A DNA stretch of 31,351 nt from Treponema sp. (GTDB taxonomy: Bacteria > Spirochaetota > Spirochaetia > Treponematales > Breznakiellaceae), in the NCBI GenBank assembly GCA_031266255.1, contig JAISBK010000173.1:1-31351 (forward strand), in the 5' to 3' direction. The notes beneath the pieces are model-generated. The model saw only the letters and a list, made by a program, of their open reading frames with translations, did not search any database and was not told the origin of the DNA. Shown here piece after piece: positions 23,289 to 31,267 of the stretch (positions are counted from its first letter, which is position 1; each line of letters begins with the position of its first letter). The translations under genes and the position numbers were made by a program.

Positions 23289-24995
23289 ATGGGTGAATGG
23301 ATCAAGAAAATTGTAGGACAGATACAGAAACTCTGGGGTAAGTGGTCATTACTACAGAAACTCATACTGGTGGGGATTTGTGTAGCAGCTCTTGCCGGGA
23401 TTATTGCTCTATTTTCTGTATCTGCGGCGCCTACTATGGTTCCAGTCATTGATGCCCCGGTCTTGGATGAAGGGATTAGGAACCGGATCCTCACCCGTAT
23501 AAACGAGGAAGGGGTTAAGACATCGGTATCTTCTACAGGGGTCATTATGGTACCTGATGACGCCACTGCCCGGCGTATGCGGGCTATCCTAGTTCGAGAA
23601 GATCTTATCCCTTCGGGGACGAGTCCCTGGGAACTGTTTGACCGGGAGCGCTGGACCATCACTGATTTTGAACGTAACGTGAACCTCCAACGGGCTATTA
23701 CCCAGATGGTTACTGAGCATATACGCGCCTTGGACGATGTGGATAATGCTAATGTTACCTTGGTGACCCCTGAACGGGCCTTGTTTGCCTCAGAGCAGAA
23801 TCCGGTAACGGCAAGTGTTATCATTACTCCTCGTTTGGGGAGTGATATTACCCAAAACCGTAAAAAAATCGAAGGGATTCAGAAGCTGCTCAAATTTGCG
23901 GTAGCAGGTCTTCAAGATGATACCATCGTCATCACCGATCAGAATGGGATCGTACTCAACGATTTTACTGGTCAGGCTGAATCGGATCGATTGAGCCTTA
24001 TTGAGCGGGGCAACCGGATGATCCGAACCCTGGAAGCCCAGTACCGGGCAGTTATCCTTAAATCCCTTCAGGATACGTTTACCTCTGATCGAGTGCGGGA
24101 TCTTAATATTAAAATCGATATGGATCTGTCTAAAAAGGCTATCAATACCGAAGAAATTTTTCCGGTTACCATAAGACCCCGGACTCCTGGGTCTTCTTAT
24201 GATGATTCTCAGATTGTTCCTTCGGTTACCCGGTCTAAAACCACATCCAGTACTATCTGGAAGGGTACCGGGTTTACCCCGGAAGGTCCTTCAGGGGTGG
24301 AGGGCCAGACTGCTCCGGCCTTTCGGGATATGTCAAATCTCTACGGGGAAGTTACCCAGGAAACCTTGGTGGATAATGAAGAAATCAATAAACGTTCTAT
24401 TCAGGAAGAACGGAGTCCCACTATAGACCGGGTTACGGTTTCGGTTAATATTGATGGAACCTGGCACATAAAGTATGATGAGAAACGAAATCCCGTACTA
24501 CGTCCTGATGGTTCCATTGAACGGGAATATGCTCCTATGTCCGCAGGGGATCTGCGGGCAACCCAAACCTTGATTCAGAATGCCATAGGGTATAACGCGG
24601 CACGGGGAGATTCAGTAACCGTACACAATATCGGGTTTGATAGAATTAAGGAATTTGCCGATGAAGACTCGGCTTTTTTTAAGCAGAAACAGTTACAATC
24701 AATCATCCTGATAGCCCTTGGGGGCCTTGCCTTACTGCTCATCGGATTTATCGTCTTCCGGATAGTGGCACGGCGGCTCGAGCGGAAACGGATCATGGAA
24801 GAGGCAGAGCGTACTAAGCGGGAACAAGAGATGCGGGATAGTGCGCTAATGGATGCAGAGCGGGAAAGTTCGGAGCTCCCCATGTCTAATGAAGAACGAG
24901 TTCGTATGGAATTACATGAAAATGTTGCTGATGTAGCTAAAAACCACCCTGAAGATGTGGCACAGCTTTTAAGAACCTGGCTTTTGGAGGAATAA
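23289..24995 (+). CDS. fliF: Flagellar MS-ring protein FliF
   Basis: FliF builds the MS ring in the inner membrane, the base of the flagellum. The 568 residues have two membrane segments, about 23-44 (QKLILVGICVAALAGIIALF) and about 472-497 (IILIALGGLALLLIGFIVFR). Between them lie a large periplasmic part with ring-building motifs (SVSAAPTMVPVI, NVNLQRAITQMVTEHIRALD, NANVTLVTPERALF and TASVIITPRLG) and a linker rich in Ser/Thr/Pro. The cytoplasmic end, VADVAKNHPEDVAQLLRTWL, is the FliG-binding peptide. The upstream run of G supplies the ribosome site. fliG follows four bases later. Confidence 0.96.
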   Translation: MGEWIKKIVGQIQKLWGKWSLLQKLILVGICVAALAGIIALFSVSAAPTMVPVIDAPVLDEGIRNRILTRINEEGVKTSVSSTGVIMVPDDATARRMRAILVREDLIPSGTSPWELFDRERWTITDFERNVNLQRAITQMVTEHIRALDDVDNANVTLVTPERALFASEQNPVTASVIITPRLGSDITQNRKKIEGIQKLLKFAVAGLQDDTIVITDQNGIVLNDFTGQAESDRLSLIERGNRMIRTLEAQYRAVILKSLQDTFTSDRVRDLNIKIDMDLSKKAINTEEIFPVTIRPRTPGSSYDDSQIVPSVTRSKTTSSTIWKGTGFTPEGPSGVEGQTAPAFRDMSNLYGEVTQETLVDNEEINKRSIQEERSPTIDRVTVSVNIDGTWHIKYDEKRNPVLRPDGSIEREYAPMSAGDLRATQTLIQNAIGYNAARGDSVTVHNIGFDRIKEFADEDSAFFKQKQLQSIILIALGGLALLLIGFIVFRIVARRLERKRIMEEAERTKREQEMRDSALMDAERESSELPMSNEERVRMELHENVADVAKNHPEDVAQLLRTWLLEE

Positions 24996-24999
24996 AGCA

Positions 25000-26046
25000 A
25001 TGGCAAAATTATCGGGTTCCGATGCAGCAGGTAAGAAAAAGAACTCGAAAGATATTAGCGGTAGGCAGAAGGCTGCTATTTTCCTGGTGTCTATAGGTGC
25101 TGAGGTATCTTCTGAAATTTTTAAGTACTTGCGAGAAGATGAAATTGAAACGCTGACCTTTGAAATTGCCCGGCTCGAAACCGTAGAATCTGAACAGAAA
25201 GATGCAATTTTACAGGAGTTTCAAGAACTTATGATGGCAAATCAGTTTATCACCACCGGTGGTATTGATTATGCCAGAGAACTCTTGGAAAAAGCCTTGG
25301 GAAATCAGAAGGCGGTGGATATCATCAACCGTCTTACCTCGAGCTTGCAGGTGCGGCCTTTTGATTTTATACGCCGCACGGATCCCGCACACCTGCTTAA
25401 CTTTATCCAACAAGAACACCCCCAGACTATCGCGCTTATCGTTGCGTATTTGGAGCCGAATAAGGCTTCGGTGATTATCCAGAATCTTCCTCATGAGATG
25501 CAAAGTGATGTAGCTCGGCGTATTGCCACCATGGATCGAACCAGCCCTGAAGTGCTCCGGGAAGTAGAACGGGTGCTAGAAAAGAAGCTGTCCACCCTGT
25601 CCAGTGAAGATTACACTGCTGCAGGAGGAGTTGAAAGTATCGTGGAGATCCTCAACTTGGTGGATAGAACGTCGGAAAAACAGATCATCGAAGCCTTAGA
25701 AGGGGATGATCCGGAACTGGCCGAAGAGATAAAGAAGCGGATGTTTGTATTCGAAGATATTGTCATGATTGATGATAAATCTATTCAAAAGATCTTGCGG
25801 GAAGTGGATTCTGGTGAGTTAGCTAAAGCATTGAAGTCAGTGGATGCAGAGGTGCAGGATAAGATCTTTAGGAACATGAGTAAGCGTGCTGCAGGGATGC
25901 TCAAAGAAGATATGGATTATATGGGGCCGGTTCGCTTAAAGGACGTGGAAGAGGCGCAACAAAAGATTGTTTCAATTATCCGGCGTTTGGAAGAGACCGG
26001 CGAGATCGTCATTGCCCGGGCAGGGGAAGACGAGCTCGTGGTCTAA
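25000..26046 (+). CDS. fliG: Flagellar motor switch protein FliG
   Basis: FliG is the rotor protein that meets the stator and sets rotation direction. The 348 residues include the N-terminal FliF-binding domain (GRQKAAIFLVSIGAEVSSEI), the middle-domain EHPQ motif (QQEHPQTIALIVAYL), and the C-terminal torque domain (FVFEDIVMIDDKSIQKILRE then VDSGELAKAL) with alternating charged residues. A front extension of about 20 residues is Lys/Ser-rich. Treponemes usually have two fliG genes, and by its place between fliF and fliH this should be the rotor copy. The ribosome site GGAGGA (24986-24991) lies within the last codons of fliF. Confidence 0.96.
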   Translation: MAKLSGSDAAGKKKNSKDISGRQKAAIFLVSIGAEVSSEIFKYLREDEIETLTFEIARLETVESEQKDAILQEFQELMMANQFITTGGIDYARELLEKALGNQKAVDIINRLTSSLQVRPFDFIRRTDPAHLLNFIQQEHPQTIALIVAYLEPNKASVIIQNLPHEMQSDVARRIATMDRTSPEVLREVERVLEKKLSTLSSEDYTAAGGVESIVEILNLVDRTSEKQIIEALEGDDPELAEEIKKRMFVFEDIVMIDDKSIQKILREVDSGELAKALKSVDAEVQDKIFRNMSKRAAGMLKEDMDYMGPVRLKDVEEAQQKIVSIIRRLEETGEIVIARAGEDELVV

Positions 26047-26181
26047 GATTTCTGTGGGATTTGGATGCTGGGTTCTCTTTTGTAAAGGTGGCGATGATGT
26101 TGTATAGGTTTGCATTTGTAGAAGTGGACAAGTTGCAGACATGATTACGGTAAATTTTTACCAGTGCATGAGGTAAGGTCT

Positions 26182-27135
26182 ATGTCACGAGCGGTTTTTA
26201 GATCCCATGAGATTATTGTCAATGATACTAAACTGTTGATTGACCCGCCTATTGCCGTTGTAGAGACGCTCCCCCAAGAAGATGCGGCAGTGGATACCCT
26301 GGAGCTTGAAGCATACGACGGTCCTACCATAGAAGATATTCGTCGGGAAGCAGAGCTTTTTAAGAGTCAATGGATCGCAGAGCGAGATACCATGATTTTA
26401 TCCGCCAAAGTAGAGGCCGAGCGGGTGGTTAAGGAAGCTCAAGAAGCTGCGGCTCAAGAAATACAGCGGGGGACGGAACAAGCTCAGGCTCTGCAAAAGG
26501 ATGCCAAAATCTCGGCTGAACGTATGCTTGCGGAAGGTCGGCGTAGGTCCCAGGATATGGAGACCGCTTCCAAGAGTGCTATTGAGACCCGCGGGAAAGA
26601 AGCGGAAGAAGAGGGTTTACGTTTAGGCAGGGAAGCGGGGTTTAAGGAAGGGCAGGTCGAAGTAGAGCGGCTTATTCAAAGAACGCAAACGGTCCTTGAG
26701 CGGGCGCAAGATAAGCGGGCTGCCATTCTTACTGAAACAGAACAGCAGATCGTAGATTTGGTACTTCTCATCTCCCGGAAAGTAGTCAAGCTTATTTCCG
26801 AACAGACTCAAGAGGTGGTCATCGCCAACGTGAAAGAGTCGTTGCGGAAAGTGAAGGGTCGCGGGGATGTCATCATTAGGGTGAATATTGCAGATCTGCA
26901 GTTGAGTACCGAACATATCAAAGATTTTATTCAGACCCTTGAAGGGGGTCAACGTATTCAAGTTCAGGAAGATTCTTCGGTTGATCGGGGAGGGTGTATC
27001 ATTGAAACTGAGTTTGGTGATATTGATGCCCGAATCTCAAGTCAACTGGCGGAATTAGAAACGAAGATTCTAGAAATGACCCCGGTCAAAACTACCGGCA
27101 AATCTAGGACGCAACTTGAAGAAGCAGGGATTTAG
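26182..27135 (+). CDS. fliH: Flagellar export regulator FliH
   Basis: FliH binds and restrains the export ATPase FliI and tethers it to the export gate. The 317 residues have a short N-terminus, a long charged coiled coil from about residue 50 to 180 (such as VEAERVVKEAQEAAAQEI and EGLRLGREAGFKEGQVEVER), and a C-terminal FliI-binding domain ending with VDRGGCIIETEFGDIDARIS. Its length exceeds the roughly 230 residues of enteric FliH because of the coil. ATG 26182 has GAGG nine bases upstream. GTG 26164 is an in-frame alternative. The stop shares one base with the fliI start (TAGTG). A 135-bp spacer with no clear signal separates it from fliG. Confidence 0.9.
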   Translation: MSRAVFRSHEIIVNDTKLLIDPPIAVVETLPQEDAAVDTLELEAYDGPTIEDIRREAELFKSQWIAERDTMILSAKVEAERVVKEAQEAAAQEIQRGTEQAQALQKDAKISAERMLAEGRRRSQDMETASKSAIETRGKEAEEEGLRLGREAGFKEGQVEVERLIQRTQTVLERAQDKRAAILTETEQQIVDLVLLISRKVVKLISEQTQEVVIANVKESLRKVKGRGDVIIRVNIADLQLSTEHIKDFIQTLEGGQRIQVQEDSSVDRGGCIIETEFGDIDARISSQLAELETKILEMTPVKTTGKSRTQLEEAGI

Positions 27136-28481
27136 TGCCTGTGGAAACGCTGATTACCAAATACCGTGAAGTTGCTGAACGGGTCGATACCATCAAATAT
27201 GTGGGTCATGTTTCTAAAGTCCAGGGTTTGCTCATTGAAAGCCGAGGTCCGGTAGGGATTATTGGGGAAATCTGTCGTATTGAAGCCCCCAAGGGACCTG
27301 GGGTTATCCTGGCAGAGGTGGTAGGGCTCCGGGACCAGATAGTCCAACTCATGGCCTATCAGGAAACCAACGGCATTGAGGTGGGAAACCGCGTGGTTGC
27401 CTCAGGCAGTACGCTGGAAGTGCCGGTTTCCAAGGCATTGCTGGGCCGGATTTTGGATTCCCAGGGTAAGCCTTGTGATGGCAAAGGGGGAATTAAAGCA
27501 GCACAGTATTATCCGGCTATGGCTCAGGCGCCGGATCCCCTCAAGCGAAAACGGGTAACTCAGCGGATATGTACCGGGATACGGGCCATTGACGGGGTTT
27601 TGGCAGTAGGTCGAGGGCAGCGCTTAGGTATTTTTGCCGGCTCCGGGGTGGGAAAATCAACGCTTTTGGGGATGATCGCCCGGAATACCAATGCGGATGT
27701 CAACGTGGTTGCCCTCATTGGTGAGCGGGGGCGAGAAGTGAATGATTTTATCGAGAACGATCTCGGCCCTGAAGGGCTTGCCCGGAGTGTCATCGTGGTT
27801 ACCCCCTCAAACTCGCCCCCCCTAGCTCGCCTACGGGGAGCATACGTAGCTACCGCAGTGGCTGAATACTTCCGGGATCAGGGCCTGGATGTAATGTTTC
27901 TCTTTGATTCGGTTACTCGGTTTGCCCGGGCTCAACGGGAAATAGGACTCGCCATCGGAGAACCTCCGGCGACCAGGGGCTACACTCCCAGTATGTTTGA
28001 CCAGATGCCTAAGCTCCTGGAACGCTGCGGTACGGCTGAAAAAGGAACCATCACCGGATTTTATACGGTTCTGGTAGACGGGGATGATATGGACGAACCA
28101 GTAGCCGATACAGTACGGGGAATCCTGGACGGCCATATTGTTCTCTCTCGATCCCTTGCCAAGGCTTATCATTACCCAGCTATTGATGTGCTTGCCAGTG
28201 TTTCTCGGCTTGCGCCCATAGTTTCAGGGCCTCTGAGTAATAAAGCCGCAGGGGCCCTCAGGCGGATCATGGCGGTTTATGCGGAAAACGAGGATCTCAT
28301 CAATGTGGGGGCCTATCATACCGGTTCAAATCCTGCGATTGATGAGGCGATCATGAAACACCGAGCTATCGAAGACTTCCTCATCCAAGAGGTAGATGAA
28401 ACAGCAACGATTGCCGAGACCCTCAAAATGATGGCAGGGATTTCTGGAAGTACGATACCTGATGAGGAAATGCAGGAATAA
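27135..28481 (+). CDS. fliI: Flagellum-specific export ATPase FliI
   Basis: FliI is the F1-beta-like ATPase of the flagellar type III secretion system. The 448 residues show the N-terminal barrel (GIIGEICRIEAPKG), Walker A GIFAGSGVGKSTLLGMIAR, ALIGERGREVNDFIENDLG, PSNSPPLARLRGAYVATAVA, Walker B DVMFLFDSVTRFARAQREIG, the export-type signature GEPPATRGYTPSMF and DGHIVLSRSLAKAYHYPAID. These separate it from F1 and Rho. The start is GTG, one base overlapping the fliH stop, so translation is coupled. fliJ follows after 25 bases. Confidence 0.97.
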   Translation: MPVETLITKYREVAERVDTIKYVGHVSKVQGLLIESRGPVGIIGEICRIEAPKGPGVILAEVVGLRDQIVQLMAYQETNGIEVGNRVVASGSTLEVPVSKALLGRILDSQGKPCDGKGGIKAAQYYPAMAQAPDPLKRKRVTQRICTGIRAIDGVLAVGRGQRLGIFAGSGVGKSTLLGMIARNTNADVNVVALIGERGREVNDFIENDLGPEGLARSVIVVTPSNSPPLARLRGAYVATAVAEYFRDQGLDVMFLFDSVTRFARAQREIGLAIGEPPATRGYTPSMFDQMPKLLERCGTAEKGTITGFYTVLVDGDDMDEPVADTVRGILDGHIVLSRSLAKAYHYPAIDVLASVSRLAPIVSGPLSNKAAGALRRIMAVYAENEDLINVGAYHTGSNPAIDEAIMKHRAIEDFLIQEVDETATIAETLKMMAGISGSTIPDEEMQE

Positions 28482-28506
28482 TGCAGGCTAGGGGCGGTTT
28501 CAAGGG

Positions 28507-28953
28507 ATGAGACGGTTTCAGTTTGGCCTTCAGAAGGTGTTGGTACTCCGGGAATACCAGGAGCAAGAGAGTGAGATTGAACTGGGCAGGGCGGTTGGAT
28601 CCCTTACGCAGATTGAACACCGGATCGCGGATCTTGCAGCAGAACGGATGAGGGTTGGGGTTGAACAGTGCAGTCCCGGTCGAGGTATTGCGGAGATTGT
28701 GGCCTTTGACCGGTACATGCAAAGGCTTGAGAACACGAAAAAGCGTCTTATAGAGGATGCTGCTCAAGCAGAACGCAAGGTCAAGGAGGCTCGAGAGGTG
28801 TATCTTGCAGCGTCCCGGGAGCGTAAAATTCTGGATAAAGTGCGGGAACATCGGGCAGAGGAATACCGCCATGTTCAGCTTGCAGAAGAAACTAAAATCC
28901 TAGACGAAGTAGGGAGTTCCCGACTCCAGCGGATGATTAGCGAAAAAAGCTGA
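28507..28953 (+). CDS. fliJ: Flagellar export chaperone FliJ
   Basis: 148 residues, almost entirely a charged two-helix coiled coil: FQFGLQKVLVLREYQEQESE, then IELGRAVGSLTQIEHRIADL and AQAERKVKEAREVYLAASRE. This is the usual FliJ length and the usual FliJ place after fliI. FliJ links the FliI hexamer to the export gate and cycles chaperones. Sequence conservation in the family is low, so the call leans on coil structure, the MRRFQFGLQKVLVLRE opening and gene order. It is the last gene of the long co-oriented block; the following genes are convergent. Confidence 0.88.
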   Translation: MRRFQFGLQKVLVLREYQEQESEIELGRAVGSLTQIEHRIADLAAERMRVGVEQCSPGRGIAEIVAFDRYMQRLENTKKRLIEDAAQAERKVKEAREVYLAASRERKILDKVREHRAEEYRHVQLAEETKILDEVGSSRLQRMISEKS

Positions 28954-28974
28954 TGTGCCTTTAATAAATTCAGG

Positions 28975-29000
28975 GGGAAGGGCATAGAAAAGCCCTTCCC
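28975..29000. terminator. GC-rich hairpin between convergent fliJ and pth
   Basis: GGGAAGGGC (28975-28983) pairs perfectly with GCCCTTCCC (28992-29000) around an eight-base A-rich loop. It lies between two convergent genes and may end transcription from both sides. There is no T tract on either strand, so it is not a textbook intrinsic terminator. Confidence 0.5.
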
Positions 29001-29026
29001 TAAACGTGCTGCATATACGGGGCTTA

Positions 29027-29659
29027 TTAGAGCTGCTTCTTGTTCCATTCAGGCAGGATGGATTCTGGTCCGTATACCAACGTATGCATCAGTGCCTGGG
29101 CACAGGAATCCAGGACGCGGGTAAGAACCGTTTTTTCATCAGGGCTAAAATCCGAAAGTACCCAGCCGGCTACATCCGTATGGGGGGGGCGGCCGATACC
29201 GATACGAAACCGCCAAAAATCTCCGGTTGCGAAATTAGCCTTCATAGAACGGAGTCCGTTGTGTCCTCCCAATCCCCCGGAAAACCTATATGCTGCAGTT
29301 CCCAAGGGCAACTCGAGCTCATCATGCACTACAAGGATATTCCCTAAGGGAATCTTGCAAAACGAAGCTGCCGCATATACCGAATCCCCCGAGAAATTCA
29401 TATAGGTTTCAGGTGCCAAGAAATGTATCTTAGGGGGAATAGGCTTTTCCGCCTGGGATACCGGCGCAGCTATTTCCATCTCTTTTTGATATGCCAGCAA
29501 GGTATTCCTCTCCATGTTTGCGTACAATCCTTTGTATTTCCGCTGCCAATCCAAGGTTGAAGAAAAAGGAAGCGCTTCTACAAGCAGACGTCCTATATTA
29601 TGTCTGTTGTGTGTATATTCCCTACCGGGATTTCCTAAAAAAGCTACTAATTCAATCAT
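29027..29659 (-). CDS. pth: Peptidyl-tRNA hydrolase
   Basis: Pth releases tRNA from prematurely dropped peptidyl-tRNA. From the ATG at 29659 the protein begins MIELVAFLGNPGREYTHNRHNIG, as in the family, with the catalytic His in RHNIG. It continues with the substrate-clamp Asn in FLAPETYMNFSG, VVHDELELPLG with the catalytic Asp, FSGGLGGHNGLRS and FWRFRIGIGRP. The total is about 210 residues, slightly longer than usual because of about 15 extra residues before FLAPETYMN. An in-frame ATG at 29734 with GAGGG upstream would add 25 residues not seen in the family. A C8 run lies in the codons for GRPPH. It is convergent with fliJ and divergent from trkH. Confidence 0.94.
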   Translation of the reverse strand: MIELVAFLGNPGREYTHNRHNIGRLLVEALPFSSTLDWQRKYKGLYANMERNTLLAYQKEMEIAAPVSQAEKPIPPKIHFLAPETYMNFSGDSVYAAASFCKIPLGNILVVHDELELPLGTAAYRFSGGLGGHNGLRSMKANFATGDFWRFRIGIGRPPHTDVAGWVLSDFSPDEKTVLTRVLDSCAQALMHTLVYGPESILPEWNKKQL

Positions 29660-29784
29660 GCTCTCTATGCTCTCCGGAGCCATAATAGACTGGATACACG
29701 GATTTTTTATAGTACCAAGTACCGCTCGGTTCATGCATATCCCTCATGCAGCATACCCTATGCTCCCTTTAACCGAGACTGTAC

Positions 29785-29800
29785 TATACTAGTTAGTATA
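29785..29800. repeat. Perfect inverted repeat abutting the trkH start; overlapping opposed -10 boxes
   Basis: TATACTA (29785-29791), GT, TAGTATA (29794-29800): seven-base arms, two-base centre. The plus strand reads TATACT (29785-29790) nine bases before the trkH ATG. The minus strand reads TATACT (29800-29795) facing pth. It could be a pair of opposed promoters, an operator, or both. No good -35 was found for either direction. Confidence 0.4.
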
Positions 29801-31245
29801 TGAAATGGTTAATGCTCCTTCGTATAAGTGCCTTCACCCTGGGTATTGCCGTCCCTATGATGCTTCCGGCTTTTGTTATGGCCTTGGTCTCAGGTGAATT
29901 CCTACTGATACGGGCCTTTGCCGTCCCCCTGGGTATTACCCTGGGGTGCGTTTTGCCTGCATTATGGGCTTACAAAAAAACACGATTCCATTTTGGTCCG
30001 CAGGATGGTTTCTTCCTGGTTTTTCTCTCCTGGATTGGTATAAGTCTCCTAGGAGCCCTTCCTTATTACCTTGCCGGGGAGGGCATTAGTTTCACCGATG
30101 CGGTTTTTGAGAGTGCCTGCGGCTTCGCCACTACCGGGGCAAGCACCTTTTCCGATGTGGAGAGCCTTCCTTACTCCCTCCTTTTTTGGCGGAGTACCAC
30201 GCACTGGTTTGGAGGTATGGGTATCATCCTGCTTACCGTGGCACTCATGCCCCTTATGGGAGTTGGGGGTTTTCAACTCATCAAAGCCGAAACTCCGGGG
30301 CCTGAAACGGAGAAGATTACTCCCAAAATCACGGCCACAGCCAAGATCCTCTGGCTGGTTTACTGCGGTCTTACGCTGATCCTGTTTCTCCTCTACCTGC
30401 TTGGCGGTATGAGCGGATTCGATGCAATCTGCCACGCCTTCACCACTATGGCTACCGGAGGCGTGAGCACGAAAAACAAGGGAATTAGTTTTTATGATTC
30501 ACCCTTCATCGATCTGATTTCTACCGTGTTTATGCTCCTTGCAGGGCTTAATTTTAACCTTTATGTGAGGGTACTTAAAGGTACATTCAAGGATCTATGG
30601 CATAACTCCGAAGCCCGGGCATACGTGCTGATTTTTATTATTGCTTCTGGACTGATTACCCTAAGCCTTGTACAGGTCTACGGTTCAGTAGGCAGGGCTG
30701 CCCGTTATGGGGTGTATCAAGCAGCTTCAATCCTTTCCACTACTGGAACGGCCATCACTGATTACGCAGCTTGGCCTTCCCTTGCCCAGGGAACCCTGTT
30801 CATCCTCATGTTTATCGGGGGCTGTTCCGGTTCCACCGCAGGAGGCGTTAAGGTGATACGCCATGTAGTGCTCTGGAAGCAAACCGGTAATGAGTTGCGG
30901 CGACTTATATATCCTCAAGGCATTTTCAGCGTACAGCTTAACCGGAAGGTGGGCCGCAAGGACGTAGTCTACGGAGTTGCGGGGTTTGGGTTTCTCTACC
31001 TGATGGTGATCGCCGCCACGACCCTGATAACCGCGGCTTCCGGGATAGAACTGTACTCGGCATTCAGCGCGGCCATCGCGGTTACCGGGAACATTGGGGT
31101 CGGTTTCGGAGTGATTGGGCCCTGCGGTACTTACGGGGCTTTCCCTGATCATATCAAGTGGATCTTCTCTTTGGTGATGATTGCCGGACGACTGGAACTA
31201 TGGACCGTGTTTGTACTGTTTTCTCCTGAATATTGGCGACGGTAA
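29800..31245 (+). CDS. trkH: Potassium uptake protein TrkH (channel subunit)
   Basis: TrkH/KtrB-type subunit that moves K+ across the inner membrane under control of a nucleotide-binding TrkA/KtrA partner. The 481 residues have about ten to twelve membrane segments built from four pore repeats whose filters are visible: FATTGASTFSD, FTTMATGGVSTKN, LSTTGTAITDY and AVTGNIGVGFG. SGSTAGGVKVIRH is the conserved gating-loop region before the last repeat, and MIAGRLELWTVFVLF closes it. No trkA lies beside it in the window. The ATG lacks a ribosome site and sits on one arm of an inverted repeat, so the transcript may be nearly leaderless. Confidence 0.95.
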   Translation: MKWLMLLRISAFTLGIAVPMMLPAFVMALVSGEFLLIRAFAVPLGITLGCVLPALWAYKKTRFHFGPQDGFFLVFLSWIGISLLGALPYYLAGEGISFTDAVFESACGFATTGASTFSDVESLPYSLLFWRSTTHWFGGMGIILLTVALMPLMGVGGFQLIKAETPGPETEKITPKITATAKILWLVYCGLTLILFLLYLLGGMSGFDAICHAFTTMATGGVSTKNKGISFYDSPFIDLISTVFMLLAGLNFNLYVRVLKGTFKDLWHNSEARAYVLIFIIASGLITLSLVQVYGSVGRAARYGVYQAASILSTTGTAITDYAAWPSLAQGTLFILMFIGGCSGSTAGGVKVIRHVVLWKQTGNELRRLIYPQGIFSVQLNRKVGRKDVVYGVAGFGFLYLMVIAATTLITAASGIELYSAFSAAIAVTGNIGVGFGVIGPCGTYGAFPDHIKWIFSLVMIAGRLELWTVFVLFSPEYWRR

Positions 31246-31267
31246 ACTCTTTTAGTATAGTGAGCGT
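31233..31267 (+). promoter_or_regulatory. Predicted promoter of the 3'-edge gene, abutting its ATG
   Basis: TTGGCG (31233-31238), a 17-base spacer, TATAGT (31256-31261), then GAGCGT and ATG at 31268. The distance puts +1 on the start codon. The -35 lies inside the last codons of trkH. No Shine-Dalgarno sequence is present. Confidence 0.45.

Noticed and set aside
29182..29189. G8 (C8 on the coding strand) in pth
   Set aside because: It lies deep in the coding region of a housekeeping gene and encodes conserved GRPPH. It shows that G8 alone does not prove phase variation.
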